Below, piece by piece: positions 50,984 to 58,828 of a stretch of DNA of 64,000 nucleotides (the first letter of the stretch is position 1; each line of letters starts with the position of its first letter). Source of the DNA: a virus; IMG/VR virus record IMGVR_UViG_3300020166_001048, positions 1-64,000 of that record. One strand, given 5' to 3'. The position numbers and the translations under genes are program-made. The notes beneath the pieces are model-generated. The model did not search any database. It worked only from the letters and a program-made list of their open reading frames with translations, and was not told the DNA's origin.

Positions 50984-51801
50984 TCTATCATTTTCCTTAT
51001 CCCGTGCTCCAATGGAGTATCACAGATTAGTCCCAAACTTTGCATTCTTTCAGTGCTACCAACCCTGTGGCCAGCACCTTCTGGTTCATTGGTTTGCGTT
51101 TTAACTGGTATTGTTACACCGTGCACTAGTTTGTAAACTATTTCGGCTACTTCTTTAAATGTAATTGCATTACCAGATGCAATGTTTACAGTAACTGGTT
51201 CTTCTCTATGCAACAAGTATTCAAATACTTTAAGTGCATCATCAATGTACACCCAGTCTCTTGTTTGTGTTCCGCTGCCCCACACACTACATTCTCCCTG
51301 GCGTGCTCTTTCTATTATAGCAGGCAATGGATAGTCCATGTCTTGTCCTGGACCGTATATGCTAAAAGGACGCATAACATGGACAGGAATGTCAAGTGTT
51401 TTTAGCATACCCTCTGCTACTAGTTTGGAGAGTCCATACAAGTCAAAGGTTTTTGAATTTCCAAACTGTTCTTCGTGCATTGGAGTATTCGGCGATTCTT
51501 GCAAGTGTGTTGGATATGCTGCACAACTACTAGGGTAAATGATCTTTTTACAAAACTCATCTGCCCACTTGAATGTTATTCTATCTATTTCTATATTTTC
51601 AGCAATACGCCATTTGTTATTGTCTATACCTTTACGCCCGCCCACAAAGGCTGCAAAATGATATAGACAATCAAAACGTTCATAAGGTAAATTGCGTCTT
51701 ACATCTTGTGTAAAGGGTGTAACATCATGCCCCTTTTCTTTAAGATACCTAACAGTATTCCTGCCAAGGAACCCGTCTGCGCCAGTGATTAATACTTTCA
51801 T
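50974..51801 (-). CDS. SDR sugar epimerase, GDP-fucose-synthase-like
   Basis: 275 residues. MKVLITGADGFLGRNTV is the Rossmann motif, YPSSCAAYP and YGLSKLVAEG give the Ser/Tyr/Lys triad (Tyr in YGLSK), and RPFSIYGPGQD is typical of NAD(P)-dependent epimerases/reductases of the GDP-fucose synthase and GDP-mannose group. A GDP-mannose source is suggested by the phosphomannomutase homologue at 7.6 kb. Confidence 0.85.
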   Translation of the reverse strand: MKVLITGADGFLGRNTVRYLKEKGHDVTPFTQDVRRNLPYERFDCLYHFAAFVGGRKGIDNNKWRIAENIEIDRITFKWADEFCKKIIYPSSCAAYPTHLQESPNTPMHEEQFGNSKTFDLYGLSKLVAEGMLKTLDIPVHVMRPFSIYGPGQDMDYPLPAIIERARQGECSVWGSGTQTRDWVYIDDALKVFEYLLHREEPVTVNIASGNAITFKEVAEIVYKLVHGVTIPVKTQTNEPEGAGHRVGSTERMQSLGLICDTPLEHGIRKMIECL

Positions 51802-51813
51802 ACAAATATGTAT

Positions 51814-53256
51814 CTATTTTAAGTTGCTGGCTGCATATTTACACTCGGCCCACCAGTCAGCCATTTCGGGGAATGTTTTTAAAAAGTCTGTTCCGCGCCG
51901 GCGATCGTGCTCAGTAAAGAACTTATAGAAGTCTGCTTTATTGCGATTAACGTACTCAGTGGATAGTTTTTGTCCATTGCGCATCCACGCAATATCTCTG
52001 TCTAATCGGTTAACTTCATAGTCTTTAAATCCGTGAAACCGAGTGGCTTCAGTTTCTAGATTGTCCAACATCCAAGACTTAATATTTTCAAGTTCATACA
52101 CATAGCTCTCAGGCAACAGTTGCAGGCTTTGCCAAGAAGGTGTGCGCAGCACAGGTGTATCAAACCACACTCGTTGATACGTTGTACTATATGCTTGCCT
52201 TAGTTCAAGTATAGAAACAAACAATTTGTGTAGAGTAGTTACACTTAGATTGCTCATTGTTATGATAAATGTAACACTGTTACGTTCCGGAATGTCACGT
52301 AAAAATTGATGTACTCTATCCCACAACAAGTCAAAGTCGAGTCCATGGCGTACATATTCTACTTGCTCGAACATCCCATCCAAGCTTACATACTGCATAA
52401 AGTGTTCCACAGTGTCTGGTTGACTGCATATTTTTGAGACATACTTCTTGTACTTTTGCCACAGTTTTTCATCTACGCTAAAGTTTGATGTTGTGCTTAG
52501 ATGCAAGTCTGACTTGGGATTGGCCAGCACATGATCAAATACTCGATATGTATTTTTATCCATCAACGGTTCGCCACCAGTCATTCGGAAGTGCTCTAAA
52601 TCTGGATACAATGTGGGCCACCATTCCCAGAATGCATCGACATACGGATTGTGTTCTCTTGCAGGAATAGGTCTACGTTCACCAGCGAAATGTGCTGGAT
52701 GGTTGTGCGGTGTGCTAGTTGGCCATGCACCGTGTTTTTCTGTTTCAGCCATCCATGTTGAACTATACTGCGGCGAACAATAACTACAACTCAGATTGCA
52801 TGCGCTGTTAAAGTCTACTTCAACGTAACTAGGAGTAATGTCTTTGTCCCATGATGCGTTTGTTATTTTTTCAAAATCTTTCATTGCCCAAGGTTCGCCG
52901 CTGCGATAATGTCTATCACTTAGCTTTCCGTTGTCTTCCATAGCCCAGCAGTAATTACATTCAGTTGGGCGCACTCCTTCGAGCATCAACTTGCGTTGTT
53001 GTTTTTTATAATCTGTGTTGTGTAGCGCACTGGGATTTTTCTTAATAGCTTCTGCATCTGCTTTGTGCAATGGCGGATGATAACAACTATTGTTCATGCC
53101 AGTTGTTAAATGTAAACTAAGTTGTTTCCACTTAGCTAAACACATACTAGGACTTACTGTGTCTAACTTCTGTTGTGCTTGTTCAGCATCAGTGAGAAAA
53201 TTACTTTTAAAATTTTCATCAACGCCATCACCTTTGTTTTGTTTAGTATTTGTCAT
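51814..53256 (-). CDS. Radical SAM, second subfamily (rSAM-8)
   Basis: 480 residues with start at 53256 (a start at 53271 is possible; both overlap the upstream gene). C39 (MCLAKWKQ), C58 (SCYHPP), C100/C103 (CNYC); radical SAM motif C153-x3-C157-x2-C160; TGGEPLM and SLDGMF. Closest to rSAM-7, so the pair probably arose by duplication. Confidence 0.85.
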   Translation of the reverse strand: MTNTKQNKGDGVDENFKSNFLTDAEQAQQKLDTVSPSMCLAKWKQLSLHLTTGMNNSCYHPPLHKADAEAIKKNPSALHNTDYKKQQRKLMLEGVRPTECNYCWAMEDNGKLSDRHYRSGEPWAMKDFEKITNASWDKDITPSYVEVDFNSACNLSCSYCSPQYSSTWMAETEKHGAWPTSTPHNHPAHFAGERRPIPAREHNPYVDAFWEWWPTLYPDLEHFRMTGGEPLMDKNTYRVFDHVLANPKSDLHLSTTSNFSVDEKLWQKYKKYVSKICSQPDTVEHFMQYVSLDGMFEQVEYVRHGLDFDLLWDRVHQFLRDIPERNSVTFIITMSNLSVTTLHKLFVSILELRQAYSTTYQRVWFDTPVLRTPSWQSLQLLPESYVYELENIKSWMLDNLETEATRFHGFKDYEVNRLDRDIAWMRNGQKLSTEYVNRNKADFYKFFTEHDRRRGTDFLKTFPEMADWWAECKYAASNLK

Positions 53257-54184
53257 TTTTAAATATTTCAAAATCTTTTGTGGTTAGTTCCATAAACCGT
53301 TTTTTATTATGCTGTAGTATGGGTTGCATTTCCTGATGCATAGTTCTAAGTTCTTGAGTGCTTTTTTTTGCTAGAGAATCAATGACTTTAATAATTTCAT
53401 GCGGTTGATAGTCAGCTGGATCTTCAGCATAACCTTCGTTCCACCAACGATCAAATGTTTGAAAACCCATGTTACGCAGTCTGTGTAAGTGCCATTGAGG
53501 CCCTTGTATTATAAATGGCGTTGAAAGCATTATTGGCCTCCACGTTTTTTCAGTGGGATAAAATGTATTTCCGGTATAGTAGGTTTCGCAAACAATTTCA
53601 ATTAAAAAATTATTATATTCTTGATAAAAATTATGGTGTTGTTTTACTATAGGATAAGACACTTCGTCTTTTATAATAGGTGAATTTTCTAATAAATTTA
53701 CTGTTTGCGGTAATGCAATTGTTCCATATAATTCAACTAACTTGTCCAATCCAAGATTGTTCCTATGAAAGTCCATATTAGGATTATAATGAAATGTTTG
53801 GTTTGCTAAATTGTGTTCGTATAGATAGCCACTTAGATATAACCTGTGTACATTACTGCGTCCAATAAACATTCCAAATGTATTGTCTATAGTTTTGTTT
53901 ACTACTACGTCTTTAAGGAAATTTATTGTATCATCTACCCAATTATTTGATATAATATCAAATACAATATTATTAATGTTTTTTTGTACTGGATTTCTAA
54001 AATTAACAACTTTTGCTGGATAGTCGCCAATCAATTCTACTAGCCCAAGTGTTTCAAAGTCTGGACCTTCGCTGTTTAAATCTAGTACCAGATCTTGTTT
54101 TGTTGCCTTGGCAGTAGCAATAGCCGTACAAACTTCAGCAAAATTCCAAACTTTGCTGTCACTGGTAACTACAACTACATTCAT
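53243..54184 (-). CDS. TEK-motif putative glycosyltransferase (copy 5)
   Basis: 313 residues. GRSNVHRLYLSG, ETYYTGNTFYPTEKTW, RPIMLSTPFIIQG and MGFQTFDRWWNEGY are family blocks. One of the most AT-rich genes of the island. Adjacent to, and 1 nt from, the GT-A-like gene. Confidence 0.58.
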   Translation of the reverse strand: MNVVVVTSDSKVWNFAEVCTAIATAKATKQDLVLDLNSEGPDFETLGLVELIGDYPAKVVNFRNPVQKNINNIVFDIISNNWVDDTINFLKDVVVNKTIDNTFGMFIGRSNVHRLYLSGYLYEHNLANQTFHYNPNMDFHRNNLGLDKLVELYGTIALPQTVNLLENSPIIKDEVSYPIVKQHHNFYQEYNNFLIEIVCETYYTGNTFYPTEKTWRPIMLSTPFIIQGPQWHLHRLRNMGFQTFDRWWNEGYAEDPADYQPHEIIKVIDSLAKKSTQELRTMHQEMQPILQHNKKRFMELTTKDFEIFKNDKY

Positions 54185-55111
54185 CTACCAGCCTTCTTGA
54201 CTACGAATAACATCAATCTCGCGAGTCATAATATTTTTATTATTCCAGTTACTACGATAGTGATGTTTGAAAAACTTACTCTGTTCAGGAGAAAATGTGT
54301 TCATTGGCAAATCTAATTGTCTGTTTAATGCATTAGCATGTTGTTCGACTATGTTAAGTGGATCAGTGTTTTCTATTTCGTTCCAAATTTGTTCTAGATT
54401 GTCGAACCATTGTACTTCTTTATGATCCCAATCTGTTAGCATGGTTTTGTATGTTCCGAGTCTTGCACCAGCAATTGCCCACAGACCGTAATCTGCATCG
54501 CTACCCACATTTTGCCAGACAGTCAAGTGATCGAGATTGCGACTGTGCACTCGTTCTTTAAATTCGCTGACACTTGGTTTGCGGCCTCTGTCAAGGCACA
54601 TCTTTACACCTTCACGAAAGCCAGCACGCCAGGCCTGTTTAGCACTTCCATTTGGATGTGTAGTTGAATAGCAATTGTACATCGGCCAGTACAGCGGATC
54701 AAAACAAAACTCTACATCAGTATCATCTGCGCCTTCACTTGCTTCATGTGTGCGCATGTTCATAACAAACTCTTTTGTCCAAGAACTCATGCCGCCGTTA
54801 CCATACATCAAACCATTAACATGATTACGTGCTCTCCAGCGATAAACTGCCTTTTCGTAGCTACTGTCCTTGTATTCAATGGTTTGATTGAAAAAAGACT
54901 CCTCAGGAAGATTGTCACCATCAATTAATATAAAACGTTCAGTATCGCTTGCTTGTGCTGCGGCTTTGTGTGCAGCATCGCTGCCTTCTACCCCATCAAC
55001 ACGTTTTGCCCACGGAACCATGTTGCGTATCTTAACCCAAAACTCTTCTTTTTGTGGTTCATCGTAAGAAAGATAGATACAGTCCAAATCGGCAATATCA
55101 ATTGAATCCAT
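54185..55111 (-). CDS. GT-A-like protein (paralogue of the 29525 C-terminus)
   Basis: 308 residues. DCIYLSYDEPQKEE and RFILIDGDNLPEE suggest a nucleotide-sugar-binding DxD-like site (DGDN); YGNGGMSSW, KQAWRAGFREGV and WAIAGARLGTY follow. The parallel with the 29525 protein is clear in order and wording. A glycosyltransferase role is likely but not proven. Confidence 0.58.
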   Translation of the reverse strand: MDSIDIADLDCIYLSYDEPQKEEFWVKIRNMVPWAKRVDGVEGSDAAHKAAAQASDTERFILIDGDNLPEESFFNQTIEYKDSSYEKAVYRWRARNHVNGLMYGNGGMSSWTKEFVMNMRTHEASEGADDTDVEFCFDPLYWPMYNCYSTTHPNGSAKQAWRAGFREGVKMCLDRGRKPSVSEFKERVHSRNLDHLTVWQNVGSDADYGLWAIAGARLGTYKTMLTDWDHKEVQWFDNLEQIWNEIENTDPLNIVEQHANALNRQLDLPMNTFSPEQSKFFKHHYRSNWNNKNIMTREIDVIRSQEGW

Positions 55112-55125
55112 GTTAACTCCGTGAT

Positions 55126-55461
55126 TTATCTTGTGTAGGGTTTAAAATCTTGGCCATTAGCAACCAAACACGCTGTTCCGTTATCATACAAACTCACTAG
55201 TGTCCAGGTGCCCGAGTTCTGGTTAACAAAAAACATCATTGAACTCCAATATTCTTTGCTGTCAGATGAACTCCGTTGCATGCCTCTGCCACTGTGCAAA
55301 GGTTTTTCGCCATAATTGTTCATAACCGTATTAGTCATCTGAATAACTGGTGCACAAGGTTGTGTAGTAAGAAAAAATTTAGTTTCTTGTTCTTGCGACA
55401 ACACCGTTGCTGGTAGTAGTACTAGTATTCCTGCAATAAATGCATTTAATATATACTCCAT
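55126..55461 (-). CDS. Secreted 111-residue unknown protein
   Basis: Signal peptide (MEYILNAFIAGILVLLPATVLS, in part) followed by QEQE and a mature part with two Cys (PCAPVI, TACLVANG) that may form a disulfide. AAGGAAAA and a late-type promoter lie upstream. Periplasmic phage protein of unknown role. Confidence 0.65.
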   Translation of the reverse strand: MEYILNAFIAGILVLLPATVLSQEQETKFFLTTQPCAPVIQMTNTVMNNYGEKPLHSGRGMQRSSSDSKEYWSSMMFFVNQNSGTWTLVSLYDNGTACLVANGQDFKPYTR

Positions 55462-55486
55462 TTAATATTTTCCTTATTATTATAAA

Positions 55487-55494
55487 GTATTTAC
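55487..55494 (-). promoter_or_regulatory. Late-promoter-like GTAAATAC
   Basis: On the minus strand, 26 nt upstream of the secreted protein's ATG; identical to the motif at 13474. Confidence 0.45.
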
Positions 55495-55838
55495 TTTAAA
55501 TAATACGTTTTACTAGCCCACTTAATATCACTGTTGTTGTCCACAATCATTACATTATCAGCTCTACACCTAGTACCAGTCTCAGATGGTACTAATTTTG
55601 TCCAACTCACAGCATCATTTTGCCTAACAATCTTGCCTTTAAGAACAAGTATATCATACCGTCCTTCGCTGTGTTGTTTTTGTGTTACTGTAATATAATC
55701 GCCATCATGTTGCCCTTCCATACTGTAGAACAATGGTTCTCCAGTTTCTTTATTATAGTACAATCTATATTCATAGTCAACCGGTTTATTATCCGCTATT
55801 ATTTGATCAAACAATTGTGCTAGTTCTTCTTCAGTCAT
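55491..55838 (-). CDS. 115-residue unknown protein
   Basis: Starts MTEEELAQLFDQIIADNKP, then a strand-rich centre (YEYRLYYNKETGEPLFY, GDYITVTQKQH). No motif recognised. Overlaps the upstream GT gene by 8 nt, so it is the last cistron of the glycosyltransferase pair. Confidence 0.65.
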   Translation of the reverse strand: MTEEELAQLFDQIIADNKPVDYEYRLYYNKETGEPLFYSMEGQHDGDYITVTQKQHSEGRYDILVLKGKIVRQNDAVSWTKLVPSETGTRCRADNVMIVDNNSDIKWASKTYYLK

Positions 55839-56610
55839 AGTACTGCCCTAATTGCTGTGCTAATTCTTTTTGATGATAGTGAACAAATCCGTGTTGATTA
55901 TGCCCGTTGATACGTAGTACTCCATCGTCTACTTCCCATGTCAGCTCTTTTGCCCAGTCGTCGGCACTAGTGCCAAGTATTCTCGGTTTCATGTGTACAA
56001 TTTGAGGACCTGTGCCCGGAGTAACAAAGTCGCTGCCATTTAATGCATAAATTAAATCTGTATTGGCTATTTCGTCGCTGCCTAGTTTAATGTTAAGTTT
56101 GATCTTATCCCAATCTTCAAAGCACTGTTTTACATTGTTAAAGAATCGCTGTGCATCGGGACTTACTCTCCAGTAAGTAATTGCATTATATACATCGGGT
56201 AAATTGTTATGATCAAATATTTTCCTATAGTGTCGCACAGTTGATGTAGTTCCGTGGAAGTCTCGTGCACCAGTGCTAATCCAAACCGGCTTGTTTCGAT
56301 ACAAGGGCCACCAATGGTCAATCGGACCACTAACAACCATGTCTGCTTCTAATTTTACAGTTTCGTGAAACGGGCTAGCATAAAATACTTGCCAGTCAGT
56401 GGACCAGCCGCCTGTATTGCCTTGTGGAAATTGCCTAACATAATCAAAAAGAGGATTTGCATAGTTCTCATGATCTGTAACCAAACAAATCTTTACATCC
56501 GGGTGCCAGTATTTGAGACTTTTTGCAAGTGTTTCTGCACAAGAAATATAGTCAACACCGTCGGTGATTCCTGCAACAATTAGATATCCTCGATCAGCTT
56601 CGTACTGCAT
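55831..56610 (-). CDS. GT-A-type glycosyltransferase
   Basis: 259 residues; start at 56610 because the fold begins there (GYLIVAGITDGVDYI) and a frame to 56718 would only add a non-homologous extension. ICLVTDHE and LEADMVVSGPI form the donor and acid motifs; SDEIANTDLIYAL is a second block. Overlaps the next GT by 17 nt. Confidence 0.72.
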   Translation of the reverse strand: MQYEADRGYLIVAGITDGVDYISCAETLAKSLKYWHPDVKICLVTDHENYANPLFDYVRQFPQGNTGGWSTDWQVFYASPFHETVKLEADMVVSGPIDHWWPLYRNKPVWISTGARDFHGTTSTVRHYRKIFDHNNLPDVYNAITYWRVSPDAQRFFNNVKQCFEDWDKIKLNIKLGSDEIANTDLIYALNGSDFVTPGTGPQIVHMKPRILGTSADDWAKELTWEVDDGVLRINGHNQHGFVHYHQKELAQQLGQYYD

Positions 56611-57388
56611 ACAGTTTCTCCAAATAACTCTTGCACATAACATGTAGATCATGATTTTTAACACAAATTTTCTTTTTGCGGTTATCATTAATATAGTTAA
56701 TCCACCATATATCATCAACTAGGTCAGCTTCTACATCAGTTTCTACATTTGCCATTGGCCACGGGATTTCGCACTGATGTGGGTGTGTATTTCCATTAGC
56801 CAATAATAATGCAATGCTTATTGCAAAGTCGTTGCGATATTGTTTAGTGTTGAATCCAAACAATGTTCCGTAGTGCGCATAGTTTTGTTCTACCATCTTC
56901 CAAACATTAAACACATCTTGTGTAAATTGACTGTGACGGTCAAAAATAACAACTGTTGCCCACCACATGTGTGATTTTTTTGTCCCAAACGTTTGCAGCC
57001 TCGGTAACGGCTGATGTACATTGCGAACATGTCTGTGGCATAAGAACGGTTGTGAACTATCTAGTAACGGTGCCAACGAATCGCCGTTGACCATGTAATC
57101 TGTGTCAACTAATAGTGTTCTATCGTAAGGTGATAGATCGAGTGCAGCGTTTCTGCCAAAATTATACCAAGTTGTTGTTTCTTTTCTGTCATGAAAATAT
57201 CGCCTATTGGTGTTTTTACCGCGATCAACTATAACTTGACTGTCAAACATATCTGAATCAACAGATTTGTCAGTAACCAGTGTTACCGGAATATTGAGGT
57301 GTTTTTTTATTCGTCGTGCACACTCAACAGCAAGTTTAGTATACTGTATTTCACTGTCAAACGCAAAAAGTAAAGCGCCCGTTGTCAT
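56594..57388 (-). CDS. GT-A-type glycosyltransferase
   Basis: 264 residues. VTLVTDKS and RTLLVDTDYMV carry the DxD motif (Asp-Thr-Asp), NDFAISIAL and the C-terminal basic end support a glycosyltransferase. Related in order to the 55831 protein. Fourth gene of the minus operon entering the island. Confidence 0.75.
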   Translation of the reverse strand: MTTGALLFAFDSEIQYTKLAVECARRIKKHLNIPVTLVTDKSVDSDMFDSQVIVDRGKNTNRRYFHDRKETTTWYNFGRNAALDLSPYDRTLLVDTDYMVNGDSLAPLLDSSQPFLCHRHVRNVHQPLPRLQTFGTKKSHMWWATVVIFDRHSQFTQDVFNVWKMVEQNYAHYGTLFGFNTKQYRNDFAISIALLLANGNTHPHQCEIPWPMANVETDVEADLVDDIWWINYINDNRKKKICVKNHDLHVMCKSYLEKLYAVRS

Positions 57389-57705
57389 CTTTGTTTGGAA
57401 ATTTCATTGTATTCGGCTTGCCAGGCATTCATTTGTTCTTGCCATCGCTGCATTGCTAATTTTTTAAGTTCATGTGGATCTACACTAACTGGCGTATTGT
57501 AATAATCTTCAAGTACCACAAGTGTATCTTGGCAACAATCACACAACACAATCAAGTCCGGCGATGCTTTCCACATACCGCCATCGTGCGCAAAAAGCAT
57601 CTTGGCTTCATACGTTTCCCGCAAGACAATCCTAGCTTGCTGATGATCAAATCTGGTTTTAATGTTTTGGGAGAGTTGGTCTGTTTGCATGCTAGTAGTT
57701 AGCAT
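57385..57705 (-). CDS. 106-residue unknown protein
   Basis: Helical and strand-mixed (RFDHQQARIVLRETYEAKMLFAHDGG, in part), with CDCCQDT in the middle and a long C-terminal helix with Trp/Gln. ATG 57705 has AGGTC upstream; ATG 57690 is an alternative. Both lie in a perfect inverted repeat. The type occurs near tail genes of T4-like marine phages as far as I recall. Confidence 0.65.
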   Translation of the reverse strand: MLTTSMQTDQLSQNIKTRFDHQQARIVLRETYEAKMLFAHDGGMWKASPDLIVLCDCCQDTLVVLEDYYNTPVSVDPHELKKLAMQRWQEQMNAWQAEYNEISKQR

Positions 57706-57711
57706 GCAAAC
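57683..57711 (-). promoter_or_regulatory. Inverted repeat covering two start codons
   Basis: Perfect 11-bp arms GTTTGCATGCT and AGCATGCAAAC (57683-57693, 57701-57711), 7-nt centre. Both candidate ATGs of the 57385 gene lie in the arms. No U-tract follows, so it is not a typical terminator. Confidence 0.65.
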
Positions 57712-57736
57712 AATGACCTGATTAAATTTTTAAATT

Positions 57737-58666
57737 TTAAGTTAACGTCCAAGTGGCAGAGTTCTGTGTCACTGAACCCCAAGTGTCTGCAATGTATGTA
57801 GTAGACGGTGGGCGAATTGTTGTATTCATCGTAAGTGTTCCGTCAACACTATCAAGTCCGCCAGGCACGCCCGGAGTTTTCTGATCATCCATTGTTGCAG
57901 TGATTGTAATCACACTACCACTAATTGATGCTTGAATTTGAGCAAAGTTTGCTGTGTAAGTGTATGTGGTAGCAAATTGCTTGAAAAGTGTTTGATTAGT
58001 GCCAGTAAGATCGTATGCACCTATGCCTTCGGCAAGTGTATCTGCTGTTCCGCTGCCACCAATCTTAGTAGTACCAGTATAAGATGTACCTGCAATGGTT
58101 TTGTTTGGTCCTGGGTCGCCAGCTCCTGTCAGCACAATTGTACCGCATGCTGTTAACAAGTTTGTCCAAGAAGTGTTTTGATCACTTGCTGTACCACCTG
58201 AACGACTAAAGCTCATTCTAATCATGCCGCCTGCATTAAAGAAATAACGCAGTTGGTTGGCACTTGCAAATGTGATAGTTTTAGATGTTGTTGCAGTGTT
58301 GACCCAGGCAGTAGTTGTTGTGGTAGCCGCTGTAGAATCAGAGCCACTAGCAGCGGCATTATTACGCCCAGATTCTATTGCTGTAATGTTTGTTGATAAG
58401 GCAGCGTATGCCGAGATAGTATCACCGGCTGTTGGGCTTGTTATTGCTGTAATTGACGTCCCTTGGTGACTAGCTGCACTTGATGTTCTTGCTAGCAAAG
58501 TTGCCCATTGTGTTGCTGATATGGTTGAACCAACGACTGTTTCGCCAATGATATTGGTTTGTCCGTAACCGTTTTCGCCGCTTCCGACTCCCCAAACAGC
58601 ATCGACACTGTTTGTGAAAGTGTTATAGTCTGCGGCAGTAATTGTAGACCCTGATGAATATGTCAT
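57737..58666 (-). CDS. Virion structural / tail-fibre-like protein
   Basis: 309 residues. MTYSSGSTITAADYNTF is a common N-terminus of structural proteins in marine T4-like phages; the rest is Thr/Ser/Gly-rich with many short strands (TITFASANQLRYFF) and no Cys cluster. Likely a receptor-binding or baseplate-proximal fibre. Confidence 0.7.
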   Translation of the reverse strand: MTYSSGSTITAADYNTFTNSVDAVWGVGSGENGYGQTNIIGETVVGSTISATQWATLLARTSSAASHQGTSITAITSPTAGDTISAYAALSTNITAIESGRNNAAASGSDSTAATTTTTAWVNTATTSKTITFASANQLRYFFNAGGMIRMSFSRSGGTASDQNTSWTNLLTACGTIVLTGAGDPGPNKTIAGTSYTGTTKIGGSGTADTLAEGIGAYDLTGTNQTLFKQFATTYTYTANFAQIQASISGSVITITATMDDQKTPGVPGGLDSVDGTLTMNTTIRPPSTTYIADTWGSVTQNSATWTLT

Positions 58667-58828
58667 CTTTTATTTTTCCCTTTGTATTAGTAGGTGTCTC
58701 CTACGCTATAAAATTAGGCGCCCTGCAATGCAGTAAAGATTTAAACTTTTATCTTTTTAGTAGTTACCTACCACGTCTGGTTAACTATTGTGTATAGCTG
58801 GGTTATCCTTCTATCAGTATTTACCGTA
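58667..58828 (-). other. 162-nt spacer with late motif and small hairpin
   Basis: Minus-strand GTAAATAC at 58817-58824 and a GTAGG/CCTAC hairpin near 58690-58706. Nothing else supported. The motif may drive the 57737 gene. Confidence 0.4.

Noticed and set aside
56611-56718. N-terminal extension of the 55831 glycosyltransferase
   Set aside because: The extra 36 residues lie within the upstream glycosyltransferase gene and have no homologous character; ATG 56610 starts the fold.
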